Translations under genes and position numbers: made by a program
Notes under the pieces: generated by a model
What the model saw: only the letters and a program-made list of their open reading frames with translations
What the model was told of the DNA's origin: nothing
The model's database searches: none
From: Flavobacteriales bacterium
GTDB taxonomy: Bacteria; Bacteroidota; Bacteroidia; Flavobacteriales; Schleiferiaceae
Length of the DNA stretch: 42,478 nucleotides
Assembly (NCBI GenBank): GCA_018623275.1
Contig: JAAZVU010000002.1
Location: forward strand, 1 to 42,478
Reading direction: 5' to 3'
Shown: positions 19,892-30,434 of the stretch, one piece after another
Position numbering within the stretch: position 1 is the stretch's first letter
Layout of the letters: each line of letters starts with the position of its first letter

Positions 19892-21106
19892 TTAAGGCGC
19901 AATTTTCTTGGCCTCTTTCACGTCAATTTTCTGCGATCCGTCAAAGGCAACCACATACGCGTCTGGGTAATGCGCTCTGGCGGTTGCCTTTAAGGCCTCT
20001 GCTTCCTTATACGAGGCCACTTTCCCGTAGTAGTATTTGTACAAACCGTAGACATCTGTTCTATAAACGTCAGTTAAACCCATAAAATTTTCTGGCAGTA
20101 GAGGTAAATCGTTTCGACTAACTGCAATTTGTACGCTGTAATAGATGGTGTTCAAGGGAGCTGGGGCCAATTCAACCTTGTCCACAACTTCGGCCTTAGT
20201 TCCCTGTTCAGGTGCCGATTTCGGCGCTTCGGCAGGAGTTTGCCCCACTTCGTCCAAGGTCTTGTCTAGAAGGCTTTCCTCACGCAATATAGCGTCCCTG
20301 CTTTCACGCTTGAATTTATAGGACTTTACCGCGCGGTAAATGGCGCTGGCCAACAATTCTTTCCCGCGAGCACTCTGCAAGAAATCTTCCTCCCCTGGAT
20401 TGGTTAAGAACCCTAATTCTACCAAGACTGCCGGCATAGTTGAGCCGCGCAATACGGCAAGAGGTTGTTGCTTTACTCCTCGATTACGACGCTTGACACG
20501 GTTTTGGAATTGGTTTTGTATTTCATCTGCGATACTGATGCTTTGCTCCAAAAAGGCATCTTGGTAGGCACGCAGAGCGATGACCGCCGCAGGGTTAGAG
20601 GCATCAAGCTTTTCATAATTGCTCTCCCAATTGTCCTCGAGCAATCTTGCAGCATTTTCGAGCTGCGCAGTCTTATTCAATCGCTGATCACGCTCACCCA
20701 TCCCTAATACGAAGCTCTCCGTCCCGTAAGCGGATTTGCTGTCGTTGGCATTGCAATGAATGGAGATGAAAAGGTCAGCATTAGCTCTATTGGCAATAAC
20801 TGTACGCTGATAAAGCTCGACAAACTCTTTGTCATTTCGGGTAAGAATGGCTTTTGTATCTGGTAAGTATTGCTCAATGTATTGTTTTACCAAAAGGCTG
20901 ACATCGTAGCTTACATCTTTCTCGCGGTCCTTGTACCTTCCTGTTCCAAGGTTGCCGGGATCTTTCCCTCCATGACCAGGGTCAATGACTATGATATTCA
21001 CTCCCTCATCCTCTTGGGCAAAAGGTCTAGGATTAAAGGCAGCAGTAACCGTCATAATGAGGGCAAGAGCAGCTACGCGTATTCCTTTATAACTTCCTGT
21101 ATTCAT
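19892..21106 (-). CDS. N-acetylmuramoyl-L-alanine amidase, with a possible SPOR-like C-terminal domain
   Basis: IIVIDPGHGGKDPGNLG, LFISIHCNAND, AVLVELGFLTNPGEEDFL (Amidase_3); C-terminal IYYSVQIAVSRNDLPL...GLYKYYYGKVASYKEAEALK. Confidence 0.93.
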   Translation of the reverse strand: MNTGSYKGIRVAALALIMTVTAAFNPRPFAQEDEGVNIIVIDPGHGGKDPGNLGTGRYKDREKDVSYDVSLLVKQYIEQYLPDTKAILTRNDKEFVELYQRTVIANRANADLFISIHCNANDSKSAYGTESFVLGMGERDQRLNKTAQLENAARLLEDNWESNYEKLDASNPAAVIALRAYQDAFLEQSISIADEIQNQFQNRVKRRNRGVKQQPLAVLRGSTMPAVLVELGFLTNPGEEDFLQSARGKELLASAIYRAVKSYKFKRESRDAILREESLLDKTLDEVGQTPAEAPKSAPEQGTKAEVVDKVELAPAPLNTIYYSVQIAVSRNDLPLLPENFMGLTDVYRTDVYGLYKYYYGKVASYKEAEALKATARAHYPDAYVVAFDGSQKIDVKEAKKIAP

Positions 21107-21130
21107 ACCAACTGAGACGATTGTTCGTTT

Positions 21131-21138
21131 TACCTTTG
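21131..21138 (+). promoter_or_regulatory. Candidate -7 box (TACCTTTG) for lptD
   Basis: Exact TAnnTTTG match in the 60-bp divergent intergenic region, 28 nt before the GTG start. Confidence 0.35.
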
Positions 21139-21166
21139 AATCTTACAATGCAAATTACATACCTGC

Positions 21167-23716
21167 GTGGTTAACAGGCTTACGATTCTGCTTTTTTTGC
21201 TCACATGTTGTGCACCATACACGGGTCTAGCGCAGGACCGACCTATTGCATACACAGCCGAGGATTCCATCGTTAGCAACACTGAAGAAGGAACGGTAGA
21301 ATTGTACAACAACGTTCACATCACTTTCGGAGAAACTAAGCTTCAAGCGGGCTACGCCAAGATTTATTGGAAAGACCAATTAGTAGAGGCCAAGGGCTAC
21401 AAACTTCCTTCAGGTGAAATGTCGCAACAACCTGTTTTTGAGGAAGGTGGAAAGACTTTTTATCTGAGTGAGATTCGGTACAATTGGTCCACGGAAAAAG
21501 CGAAGATCAAAGCACTGCTTACCCAGGAAGGGCAGAATTTCTTAAACGGTGATGCCGTTAAAAAAGTCGATTCTAATACGCTCTACATGGCCGGTACGGG
21601 TTTTACTACCTGTTCACATGAGCAGCCGCACTTCCAGATCAAAACTGGCAAGAGCAAGGTGGTGATGGGTGAGCGCATCATTACAGGTCCTGCACATTTT
21701 GAATTTTTCGACATACCAACCCCTTTGGTCATTCCTTACGGCTATTTTCCAACCAATATTGAGAAACCGGACATCTCAGGGTTGTTAATGCCGTCTTTTC
21801 AAAACTCACCGACGCAAGGTCTTGGTATAGTTAACGGTGGTTGGTACTTCCCAATCAACGATTACATGAATCTTGAATTGCGTGGGGACATCTACTTGCG
21901 CGGGTCTTGGGCCTTGAATGCAACCACTAACTACAAGCGCCGTTACAAATACTCGGGAAATTTTAGCTACAGTTTTAGGAATGTAAAGCAAGGATTGAAA
22001 ATTTACGAGCCCTTCGGCCGCTACTCTCAGACCAACAACTTTAGCATCAAATGGTCGCACACACAGGATCCAAAAGCGCACCCAACACGCAAGTTTAATG
22101 CCCGCATTAACCTGCAAAACCCAAATTTCTTCAAGAATGCCGCGAATGCTGAGGATTTGATGAACGGAACGATGACCACTACGAATAACACGATGAATTC
22201 GAGCATCACCTACAACCAGAAATTGGGCCGTGCGAATTTAACCGTGAGTGGAAATCACAGTCAAAACAATGGTACACAGAGCTTTACTACCAATCTTCCA
22301 AAGGCATCGTTGAATGTTCCTCGATTCTTTCCATTGAAAACCAACGATGGAAAGAGCCAGTGGTACGATAAACTAGGGATGAACTACAGTTCTGTGGCGG
22401 AAGGTCGAATCAAAGGAAATTTGGGAACCATAGCCACCGATCTTGACAGTACCGCCGGTTACGACTTTAGCGATGTCTTGCGTGAATATGGGCAATATGG
22501 CGTCAAACACACCACAAGCCTGAGCACTAACGGTAAAATTCTGAAGTACATCACCTTCAACCCAAGTGCGAACTACACAGAGCGTTGGTACTTCCAGCAA
22601 TACGATTATGCTTTCGATAGCACCCTGAATAAGGCATCAGTTGTGGATACTTTAAACGGATTTAGAGCAGTGAGAGATTTCGGTGTGAGTGCTTCTATGA
22701 ACACCAAGATTTATGGAACCTTTTTAATTTCTAAAGGACCCATCAAAGCGGTTCGACACATGATCACGCCGCGTGCAAGTTTGAACTATCGACCGGATTT
22801 CGGCGATCCATTCTGGGGCTACTATCAAAACTTCGTTGATACCTTAGGCAACCAACTCTATTACAATCGATATACAGGATTCCTATATGGTTCTCCAGGT
22901 CGAGGCTCGAACGGTTCGATCTCCTTTAATTTGGACAACAACGTCGAGGCCAAGATGGTCGCACGTGGCGATACCACTGGGGAGTTAACCAAGGTGAAGC
23001 TCCTCGAGCGCTTTAACTTCAGCACCAACTACAATCTTGCGGCTCAAGACGGCTACAATTGGAACATTCTTCGCTTGACTGCGCAGAGTTCCTTGTTCAA
23101 CAAGAAGCTCCGTTTGAGTTATCAGGGGCAGTTTGACCCCTACAGTTACACCGAGGAAGGGGATAGGCAGCCAATTTTAGCGGCAAGAGAAGGACAAGGA
23201 CTTTTCATACACAGAACTTCCCAATTCTCTGCGAGCACCTCGCTGCGAAGCAATCGGGACAAGAGCAGAGATGCGGTCATGCCCGAGCAACGCGGCGGCA
23301 GTTTCACCCAAGGCGATATCGACTATTACCGCTACGACGGCTTAGTGCCATTGCGCCAAGATTGGGACATCAGGTTAAACTACGATGTACGCTTCATTAC
23401 TCAAGTAGAGGCGGGTGAAGAGGGTAGTGGACGTCCGATGCTGGTAAACGAATTTGCCGCCCACTCGCTAAGCATGTCTGGAAGCTATCGTCCAACAGAC
23501 AACTGGAGCATCAATTATAGAACGGGTATCGATTTCGCTGAGCGCAGTATCGCCTTTACCAACATCAATGCCGTTCGGGATTTGCACTGTTGGGAAATGC
23601 GCTTCACTTGGGTTCCCTTCGGAACTACACGCTCCTACATGGTAGGTATCAATCTCAAAAACCAACAATTCCGCCAGGTAAAAGCCCAGCGTCGCCGTAC
23701 AGCTATAGACTTTTAA
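21167..23716 (+). CDS. lptD: LPS-assembly outer membrane protein LptD-like (OstA-like N-terminus)
   Basis: N-terminal OstA-like VSNTEEGTVELYNNVHITFGETKLQAGYAKIYWKDQLVEAKG, TCSHEQPHFQIKTGKSKVVMGERIITGPAHF and PTPLVIPYGYFP, then a large beta-barrel region; GTG start. Confidence 0.85.
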   Translation: MVNRLTILLFLLTCCAPYTGLAQDRPIAYTAEDSIVSNTEEGTVELYNNVHITFGETKLQAGYAKIYWKDQLVEAKGYKLPSGEMSQQPVFEEGGKTFYLSEIRYNWSTEKAKIKALLTQEGQNFLNGDAVKKVDSNTLYMAGTGFTTCSHEQPHFQIKTGKSKVVMGERIITGPAHFEFFDIPTPLVIPYGYFPTNIEKPDISGLLMPSFQNSPTQGLGIVNGGWYFPINDYMNLELRGDIYLRGSWALNATTNYKRRYKYSGNFSYSFRNVKQGLKIYEPFGRYSQTNNFSIKWSHTQDPKAHPTRKFNARINLQNPNFFKNAANAEDLMNGTMTTTNNTMNSSITYNQKLGRANLTVSGNHSQNNGTQSFTTNLPKASLNVPRFFPLKTNDGKSQWYDKLGMNYSSVAEGRIKGNLGTIATDLDSTAGYDFSDVLREYGQYGVKHTTSLSTNGKILKYITFNPSANYTERWYFQQYDYAFDSTLNKASVVDTLNGFRAVRDFGVSASMNTKIYGTFLISKGPIKAVRHMITPRASLNYRPDFGDPFWGYYQNFVDTLGNQLYYNRYTGFLYGSPGRGSNGSISFNLDNNVEAKMVARGDTTGELTKVKLLERFNFSTNYNLAAQDGYNWNILRLTAQSSLFNKKLRLSYQGQFDPYSYTEEGDRQPILAAREGQGLFIHRTSQFSASTSLRSNRDKSRDAVMPEQRGGSFTQGDIDYYRYDGLVPLRQDWDIRLNYDVRFITQVEAGEEGSGRPMLVNEFAAHSLSMSGSYRPTDNWSINYRTGIDFAERSIAFTNINAVRDLHCWEMRFTWVPFGTTRSYMVGINLKNQQFRQVKAQRRRTAIDF

Positions 23717-24279
23717 CGGAGCGAATTCACCCAGTTTTCCATCATTTTAAAGCCCTCGACAGTCAAGATGCTCTCGGGATGGTACTGCATGGCATAGGCT
23801 TGCTTCTCTTTGTTCTCCATGACCATGGGTGCTGAATCTTCCATCGCAGTTGCGCAGACGCTCCAATCAGAAGGCAAGCCCTCTGCAACCACTGCCCAGC
23901 TATGATATAGCCCAACAGTCACATCCTGAACACCATCCAACAGCAGACTTTCCCTAACATCCTTCAGTTCGGTGGTTCTGCCGTGCATTACGCCGTCTCT
24001 GTTGTAGAGCTTTGCACCTGAATGCTCAGCCAAGGCTTGCATGCCCAGGCAAATGCCAAGAATGGGCATCTTACCGTAAGCCTTAGTAATGATATCCATG
24101 AGTTGACCACTTTCTTCAGGCAAACCCGGTCCAGGGCTTAAGACCAAAGCGTCAAAACTTTGCAGAGAAGGAATTTTATCATCGTTACGTACCACTACAA
24201 CTTCCACATCCATTTTCTCCAAGTAATGGACCAGGTTGTAGGTAAAACTGTCGTAATTATCAATGAGTAGGACCTTCAT
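23713..24279 (-). CDS. Class I glutamine amidotransferase, anthranilate/aminodeoxychorismate synthase component II
   Basis: MKVLLIDNYDSFTYNLVHYL, LSPGPGLPEESG, ILGICLGMQALAE, MQYHPESILT; start moved from 24492 to 24279. Confidence 0.92.
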   Translation of the reverse strand: MKVLLIDNYDSFTYNLVHYLEKMDVEVVVVRNDDKIPSLQSFDALVLSPGPGLPEESGQLMDIITKAYGKMPILGICLGMQALAEHSGAKLYNRDGVMHGRTTELKDVRESLLLDGVQDVTVGLYHSWAVVAEGLPSDWSVCATAMEDSAPMVMENKEKQAYAMQYHPESILTVEGFKMMENWVNSLR

Positions 24280-24322
24280 AGTGCAAATATGAGCTAAATT
24301 GAATTCTGAATAGATCAGAGTT

Positions 24323-24706
24323 ATGAAAAAAGCAATAGAAGGTAAGGGACTTGCTCCCGCTATTGGGCCGTATAGTGCCGGTGTAGAAGTTGGAAACATG
24401 ATTTTCACTTCTGGGCAAATTGCCATGGATCCACACACAGGCGAGCTGGAATTAAATAGTATTGAGCAAGAGACTGAACGGGTCATGTGCAATCTTCAGG
24501 CGGTCCTGCTGGCAGCGGGGTCCGATTTCAATAATGTCGTTAAGACCTCTATTTTCTTGAGCAGCATGGATCATTTTCCAAAGGTGAACGAGGTTTATGC
24601 GCGTCATTTTAGCCCGCCATACCCTGCAAGAGAGACGGTCGCGGTAAAAACTTTGCCTAAAAATGTGAATGTGGAGATATCCTGCATTGCAGTCCGTAAG
24701 AGTTAA
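24323..24706 (+). CDS. ridA: RidA family reactive intermediate/imine deaminase
   Basis: AIGPYSAGVEVGNMIFTSGQIAMDPHTGEL...VVKTSIFLSSMDHFPKVNEVYARHF...PARETVAVKTLPKNVNVEISCIAV. Confidence 0.93.
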   Translation: MKKAIEGKGLAPAIGPYSAGVEVGNMIFTSGQIAMDPHTGELELNSIEQETERVMCNLQAVLLAAGSDFNNVVKTSIFLSSMDHFPKVNEVYARHFSPPYPARETVAVKTLPKNVNVEISCIAVRKS

Positions 24707-24750
24707 GGAATTGGGTATTAAATTGCACCCTCATTTTAAACACATCAGAA

Positions 24751-26139
24751 ATGGATTTTGACGTAATTGTAGTGGGCTCAGGTCCGGGTGGTTATGTAAC
24801 CGCAATTCGTGCATCGCAGTTGGGATTGAAGACCGCTGTAGTCGAAAAAGAAAATCTAGGAGGCGTTTGTCTTAACTGGGGTTGTATCCCTACAAAAGCT
24901 CTGCTGAAGAGTGCTCAAGTTTTTGAATACGTGAAGCACGCAGAAGACTTTGGTATTAAGGTAAGCGAATACGACAAGGATTTCAACGCTGTAGTAAACC
25001 GTTCACGTCAGGTGGCTAACGGTATGAGCGGCGGTGTCCAATTCTTGATGAAGAAAAACAAAATCACAGTTATCGACGGTTTCGGTAAAGTACAGCCAGG
25101 AAAGAAAGTGGCAGTAACTGCTGAGGACGGTAAAGAGACTGTTTATTCTGCGAACCACATCATCATCGCTACCGGTGCTCGTTCGCGCGAGCTTCCATCA
25201 TTGCCGCAAGACGGTAAGAAAATCATTGGTTACCGTCAAGCGATGACTTTGGACAAACAGCCAGAGAAATTGGTGGTAGTAGGTTCAGGTGCCATCGGTA
25301 TTGAGTTTGCGTACTTCTACAACAGTATGGGAACTGATGTAACCGTAGTAGAGTACTTGCCTAACATCGTCCCATTGGAAGACGAAGAAGTGAGCAAGCA
25401 ACTCGAACGCACCTTTAAGAAGAGCGGCATTAAAGTAATGACGAGCTCAGAGGTAACTGGTGTTGATACTTCAGGAGAGGGCTGTAAGGTCACTGTGAAA
25501 ACGAAAAAAGGCGAAGAAGTACTCGACGCTGATATCGTTCTTTCTGCCGTAGGTATTGCACCAAACGTAGAAGGTATTGGTCTAGAGGATGTTGGTATCG
25601 CAACAGATCGCGGTCGTGTGATGGTCAACGACTACTACCAAACTACAGTTCCTGGATACTACGCTATCGGTGATATCGTAAAGGGTCCAGCTTTGGCACA
25701 CGTTGCTTCTGCTGAAGGAATCCTTTGTGTAGAGAAAATCGCGGGTCACAATGTAGAGCCACTAGATTACGGCAACATCCCAGGATGTACATACTGTTTC
25801 CCTGAAGTTGCTTCAGTGGGTATGACTGAGAAGGCGGCCAAAGAAGCTGGTTACGATCTTAAAGTAGGTAAGTTCCCATTCTCTGCTTCAGGTAAGGCAT
25901 CTGCTTCAGGCCACAAAGACGGTTTCATCAAAGTAATCTTTGACGCGAAATACGGTGAATTGCTAGGTGCACACATGATCGGTTCAAACGTAACTGAAAT
26001 GATTGCTGAAGCAGTACTCGCGCGCAAGCTCGAGACTACGGGTCACGAAATCTTGAAGGCTGTTCACCCACACCCAACCCTCAGTGAGGCGTTTATGGAG
26101 GCAACAGCTGCAGCTTACGACGAGGTCATCCACTTGTAA
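24751..26139 (+). CDS. lpdA: Dihydrolipoyl dehydrogenase (E3)
   Basis: DFDVIVVGSGPGGYVTAIRASQLG, NLGGVCLNWGCIPTKALLKSA (redox-active Cys pair), HPHPTLSEAFMEA. Confidence 0.96.
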   Translation: MDFDVIVVGSGPGGYVTAIRASQLGLKTAVVEKENLGGVCLNWGCIPTKALLKSAQVFEYVKHAEDFGIKVSEYDKDFNAVVNRSRQVANGMSGGVQFLMKKNKITVIDGFGKVQPGKKVAVTAEDGKETVYSANHIIIATGARSRELPSLPQDGKKIIGYRQAMTLDKQPEKLVVVGSGAIGIEFAYFYNSMGTDVTVVEYLPNIVPLEDEEVSKQLERTFKKSGIKVMTSSEVTGVDTSGEGCKVTVKTKKGEEVLDADIVLSAVGIAPNVEGIGLEDVGIATDRGRVMVNDYYQTTVPGYYAIGDIVKGPALAHVASAEGILCVEKIAGHNVEPLDYGNIPGCTYCFPEVASVGMTEKAAKEAGYDLKVGKFPFSASGKASASGHKDGFIKVIFDAKYGELLGAHMIGSNVTEMIAEAVLARKLETTGHEILKAVHPHPTLSEAFMEATAAAYDEVIHL

Positions 26140-26161
26140 GAAAAGACGTTAAATAGTTTCA

Positions 26162-26190
26162 AACCGCCCCAACCTTGGGGCGGTTTTTTT
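26162..26190 (+). terminator. Rho-independent terminator of lpdA
   Basis: AACCGCCCC-aacctt-GGGGCGGTT followed by T tract. Confidence 0.9.
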
Positions 26191-26203
26191 GTTACTTCCC
26201 CAT

Positions 26204-27100
26204 ATGGCACAACCACTCTTAGAATTCCAAGAATTGCGCTTTGCGTACGATGAGCTAAAATTTGATTTTGGTAACGCTTCTATTGCTCCTGGGGAGATTG
26301 TAGTGATTGTCGGTCCTTCGGGTGCTGGAAAGAGCACTTTGATGCGTCTTCTGCGCGGAGAACTGGATCCGGGAGAAGGAAAGGTGATCATTGCAGGAAA
26401 GGAAGTAGAAACGCGCAAGAAACGCTTGGTACTTGACGAGACGAAGGCGGGTTGGGTACCACAGCTCGACGATTTACAGAGCATGCTCAGTCTCGAAGAC
26501 AATATCGGTCATCATATTCTTAGAATGGACCCTGAGGACAAGCAGGCACGTGTAGAAGAGCTTAAAGCAGCCATGCATTTACAAGCCTACAGCGGTCAAA
26601 AGGCGAGAACCCTTAGCGGCGGTCAGCGTCAGCGTGTAAGTATTGCTAAGGCAATGGCAGGAAGTCCACCGGTACTATTGATGGACGAGAGTTTAGCGCA
26701 GCTTGATTTGAGGACGAAGTCGCTCATTTTGATGGACTTCAAAGCTATGATTAAGCGAGAGCGCTGTGCGGCGCTTTTAGTTTTGCACGACCCCGCGGAT
26801 GCACTCTTTGTGGCTGATACCCTTTGGGTTATCCGTGGCGGAAAATTGGTACAGCAGGGTAGACCCAATGAAATCATTGCAGAACCTATTCATCACGAGA
26901 TTGCGGGCTTGTTCGATTACATTAATGTAGTTCCAAAGGACGTTGATTTACCAGGTAACTGGCGCGACAATGGCGATCAGAAGTGGTGTTATGCGCACGA
27001 ATTGCCGGAATTGGACACAGAGATTGTAGAGACTATTCCATTGCCAAAAGGGCAGATGCGCATCTATAACTATCAAGGACACCGACTTATTTCTAAATAG
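26204..27100 (+). CDS. ABC transporter ATP-binding protein (no permease nearby)
   Basis: GPSGAGKST (Walker A), LSGGQRQRVSIAKAM (signature), VLLMDES (Walker B-like). Confidence 0.92.
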   Translation: MAQPLLEFQELRFAYDELKFDFGNASIAPGEIVVIVGPSGAGKSTLMRLLRGELDPGEGKVIIAGKEVETRKKRLVLDETKAGWVPQLDDLQSMLSLEDNIGHHILRMDPEDKQARVEELKAAMHLQAYSGQKARTLSGGQRQRVSIAKAMAGSPPVLLMDESLAQLDLRTKSLILMDFKAMIKRERCAALLVLHDPADALFVADTLWVIRGGKLVQQGRPNEIIAEPIHHEIAGLFDYINVVPKDVDLPGNWRDNGDQKWCYAHELPELDTEIVETIPLPKGQMRIYNYQGHRLISK

Positions 27101-27113
27101 ACTCTAGAAAAGT

Positions 27114-27147
27114 AAAACGCCCCGCTCCAAAGGAACGAGGCGTTTTT
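27114..27147. terminator. Bidirectional terminator between the ABC ATPase gene and rplT
   Basis: Imperfect stem AAAACGCC...GGCGTTTTT between convergent genes. Confidence 0.75.
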
Positions 27148-27166
27148 AAGTTAACTCCAAAGATTA

Positions 27167-27511
27167 TTACTTCACCTTATCTACGATCGCTTTGAACGCT
27201 TCAGGGTGGTTCATGGCTAAATCCGCCAAAACCTTACGGTTCAATTCAATGTTCGCTTTTTTCACCTTACCCATGAATTGTGAGTAAGACATACCGTGCA
27301 TACGTGCACCAGCGTTAATACGCTGAATCCACAATGCGCGGAATGTGCGTTTTTTGTTTTTACGGTCGCGGTAAGCGTACTGAAGACCTTTCTCAACAGC
27401 ATTCTTTGCTACCGTCCAAACGTTTTTGCGACGACCAAAGTACCCTTTGGCGTGCTTCATCAATTTTTTTCTGCGCTCTCTAGAAGCTACAGCATTTACT
27501 GAACGTGGCAT
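27167..27511 (-). CDS. rplT: 50S ribosomal protein L20
   Basis: [55 protein letters not shown]. Confidence 0.97.
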   Translation of the reverse strand: MPRSVNAVASRERRKKLMKHAKGYFGRRKNVWTVAKNAVEKGLQYAYRDRKNKKRTFRALWIQRINAGARMHGMSYSQFMGKVKKANIELNRKVLADLAMNHPEAFKAIVDKVK

Positions 27512-27597
27512 AATTGTTTAATTTTTTGTGAGCGGTACTTCCACTATTTCAAGAAGGTTTAGTTACCGAGCACAGGGTTATTAACTAACTCAGGGAA

Positions 27598-27795
27598 TTA
27601 CTTCATTCCCAATTGATTCTTGATGTTTTTCTCATCAGAATCAGAAACCAAACCAGATTTCGTCAAACGACGCTTCTGATCAGTTGCTTTCTTTGTCAAG
27701 ATGTGTGACTTGAAAGCGTGCTTTCTTTTGATCTTACCAGAACCTGTCAGCTTAAAACGCTTCTTTGCACTGGATTTAGTTTTCATCTTTGGCAT
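27598..27795 (-). CDS. rpmI: 50S ribosomal protein L35
   Basis: [36 protein letters not shown]. Confidence 0.97.
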   Translation of the reverse strand: MPKMKTKSSAKKRFKLTGSGKIKRKHAFKSHILTKKATDQKRRLTKSGLVSDSDEKNIKNQLGMK

Positions 27796-27824
27796 GATTC
27801 AACTGTATTTATTTGGAGTAACTT

Positions 27825-28367
27825 CTATTTCTTAGGAGCAATAGTGATGTTCATCTTCTTACCATCCATAGACGGCATGTGCTCCACTTTACCGTACTCT
27901 TCCAAATCTTGGGCGAGACGTAGGAGTAAGATTTCACCTTGCTCTTTAAACACGATCGAACGTCCACGGAAGAATACGAATGCTTTCACTTTCGCACCAC
28001 TCTGTAAGAATTCAATGGCGTGCTTTTTCTTGAACTCGTAATCGTGATCTGAGGTATTAGGTCCGAAACGGATTTCTTTAATCACCACTTTCACAGCCTT
28101 GGCAGCAAGTTCCTTCTGCTTCTTACGCTGGTCGTACATGAATTTGCTGTAATCGATGATTTTACACACCGGAGGATCAGCTTTTGGAGAAATCTCTACC
28201 AAATCTAAATCCATATCTTCAGCCATGCGTTTCGCTTGACGTGTATCGTAAACACCAGGTTCTACGTTATCACCTACCAAGCGAATTTTCGGAACGCGGA
28301 TGCGTTCGTTTGTTCTGTGGTTTGCAGCCAGTTTCTCTTTCGGCTGCTTTCTTTTACCTCTTCTCAG
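27825..28367 (-). CDS. infC: Translation initiation factor IF-3 (probable CUG start at 28365-28367)
   Basis: [58 protein letters not shown]; conserved IF-3 N-terminus extends upstream of the track start (TTG at 28280). In-frame stop TAA at 28380-28382 and no ATG/GTG in between. Confidence 0.9.
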   Translation of the reverse strand: MRRGKRKQPKEKLAANHRTNERIRVPKIRLVGDNVEPGVYDTRQAKRMAEDMDLDLVEISPKADPPVCKIIDYSKFMYDQRKKQKELAAKAVKVVIKEIRFGPNTSDHDYEFKKKHAIEFLQSGAKVKAFVFFRGRSIVFKEQGEILLLRLAQDLEEYGKVEHMPSMDGKKMNITIAPKK

Positions 28368-28394
28368 TGTTCGGTCCTTTTAGTTAAACTACTA

Positions 28395-30323
28395 TTAATC
28401 AATTAATTGAGAAATCTCATTCTCAATACTTTTTACAAATTCTTCTCGGGTCATTGTTCCCAAATCTCCTTGGCCGTGACGACGTACACTTAGTTCACCG
28501 CTCGTGGCTTCTTTTTCGCCGACGATTAACATGTAAGGAATCTTGGTCACTTCCGCATCGCGTATCTTCCTGCCAATCTTCTCGTTACGATCATCTACGA
28601 GGGCGCGAATATCGGAAATTTCTAGGAATTGTGCTATTTCTCGGGCGTACTCATTGTATTTGTCACTAACCGGTAAAATCTTCACTTGTTCTGGGGTCAA
28701 CCACAACGGGAAATTACCTCCACAGTGTTCTAGCAATACGGCCACAAAACGCTCCATAGAGCCAAACGGTGCGCGGTGAATCATCACTGGACGGTGGCTC
28801 TCGTTATCTGAACCTTTGTATTCGAGCTCGAAACGCTCAGGCAGATTGTAATCAACCTGAATAGTACCTAGCTGCCAGCTTCTACCCAAGGCATCCTTAA
28901 CCATGAAATCGAGCTTGGGACCATAGAAGGCTGCTTCACCGTATTCTACGACCGTATTCAAACCTTTCTCGTCAGCTGCTTCAATGATGGCGCTTTCTGC
29001 CTTCACCCAGTTTTCGTCTGAACCAATGTATTTCTCTGGTTTTTCTGGGTCGCGTAAGCTCACTTGGGCAACGTAATCTGTAAAATCCAAAGTTTTGAAG
29101 ATGTACAGAACTAGGTCAATTACATTTTTGAACTCGTCCTTGAGCTGATCAGGTGTACAGAAAATGTGTGCATCATCCTGCGTAAAGCCTCTTACACGAG
29201 TCAACCCGTGTAGCTCCCCACTTTGCTCATAGCGATATACTGTACCGAATTCAGCAAAACGAACCGGTAGGTCTTTGTAAGATTTTGGAGTCGCTTTGTA
29301 CAATTCACAGTGGTGTGGACAGTTCATTGGTTTGAGTAAGTACTCTTCGCCTTCTTCAGGAGTATTGATAGGCTGGAAACTGTCTTTACCATATTTGGCG
29401 TAGTGTCCAGAGCAGACGTAAAGCTCCTTATTTCCAATGTGCGGCGTAATCACACCGTCATAACCTGCTTTCTTCTGAGCACGCTTCAAGAAATTCTCAA
29501 GACGTTCGCGAAGTGCGGCACCTTTTGGCAACCACAATGGTAGGCCTTGACCTACGCGCTGAGAGAAGGTGAACAGCTCCAGCTCTTTACCGAGCTTTCT
29601 GTGGTCTCTTTTCTTCGCTTCTTCAAGCAGTTCCAAGTATTCCTTGAGTTCACCTGCCTTCTGGAATGAAATACCGTAGACACGTGTCAGCTGAGGATTG
29701 TTTTCATCACCACGCCAGTAGGCGCCTGCAACGTTCATGATCTTCACGGCTTTGATGTATCCAGTGTGAGGGATATGTCCACCACGACAGAGGTCGGTAA
29801 AATCTGCATGATCACAGAAAGTGATGGTACCGTCTTCAAGATTAGAGATCAATTCCGTTTTGTAAGGATTGTCTTTATATACTTCAAGAGCTTCTGCTTT
29901 GGTCACAGGACGCAACTTGAATTCAGACTTTGCACGAGCAAATTCGAGCATCTGCTTTTCAATCTTCGCAAAATCGCCTTCACCTATGCTTTCATCGCCG
30001 AAGTCTACATCGTAATAGAATCCTTTTTCAATGGCCGGACCGATAGTCAATTTCGCATTCGGATAGAAGTGGAGGATCGCCTGCGCCAAAACGTGCGCAG
30101 AACTGTGCCAAAAGGCCTCTTTACCCTTAGGGTCTTTCCAAGTAAAAAACTGTAGCGTACCGTCGTGCGTCAATTCATCGTTCAACTCAATGGTTTGTCC
30201 ATCGTAGCTGCCCGATAAGATATTTCTAGCAAGACCGTGAGAGATACTTTTCGCAACATCCATGGCTGTTGTGCCTGGCTCGTAAGTTCTCTGATTTCCG
30301 TCTGGGAACGTTACAGTAATCAT
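28395..30323 (-). CDS. thrS: Threonyl-tRNA synthetase
   Basis: [27 protein letters not shown] (TGS), [39 protein letters not shown]. Confidence 0.97.
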   Translation of the reverse strand: MITVTFPDGNQRTYEPGTTAMDVAKSISHGLARNILSGSYDGQTIELNDELTHDGTLQFFTWKDPKGKEAFWHSSAHVLAQAILHFYPNAKLTIGPAIEKGFYYDVDFGDESIGEGDFAKIEKQMLEFARAKSEFKLRPVTKAEALEVYKDNPYKTELISNLEDGTITFCDHADFTDLCRGGHIPHTGYIKAVKIMNVAGAYWRGDENNPQLTRVYGISFQKAGELKEYLELLEEAKKRDHRKLGKELELFTFSQRVGQGLPLWLPKGAALRERLENFLKRAQKKAGYDGVITPHIGNKELYVCSGHYAKYGKDSFQPINTPEEGEEYLLKPMNCPHHCELYKATPKSYKDLPVRFAEFGTVYRYEQSGELHGLTRVRGFTQDDAHIFCTPDQLKDEFKNVIDLVLYIFKTLDFTDYVAQVSLRDPEKPEKYIGSDENWVKAESAIIEAADEKGLNTVVEYGEAAFYGPKLDFMVKDALGRSWQLGTIQVDYNLPERFELEYKGSDNESHRPVMIHRAPFGSMERFVAVLLEHCGGNFPLWLTPEQVKILPVSDKYNEYAREIAQFLEISDIRALVDDRNEKIGRKIRDAEVTKIPYMLIVGEKEATSGELSVRRHGQGDLGTMTREEFVKSIENEISQLID

Positions 30324-30434
30324 TTTTACTCTTTTTGTGTTATCACTAAGAGCGCAAATTTAAGTGTTCGTCGGCATTTGATGTTTTTTTCGAACCGATT
30401 TTATAAACCATATTTCGATAGTAATTTAGCCCCA

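Noticed and set aside
24280-24492. N-terminal extension of the trpG/pabA-type ORF
   Set aside because: Lies antisense over ridA; the conserved amidotransferase N-terminus MKVLLIDNYDSFTYN starts at 24279.
27512-27597. Possible L20-type autoregulatory leader between rpmI and rplT
   Set aside because: The 86-nt spacer shows no convincing conserved structure by eye; an Rfam/Infernal scan would be needed to support it.
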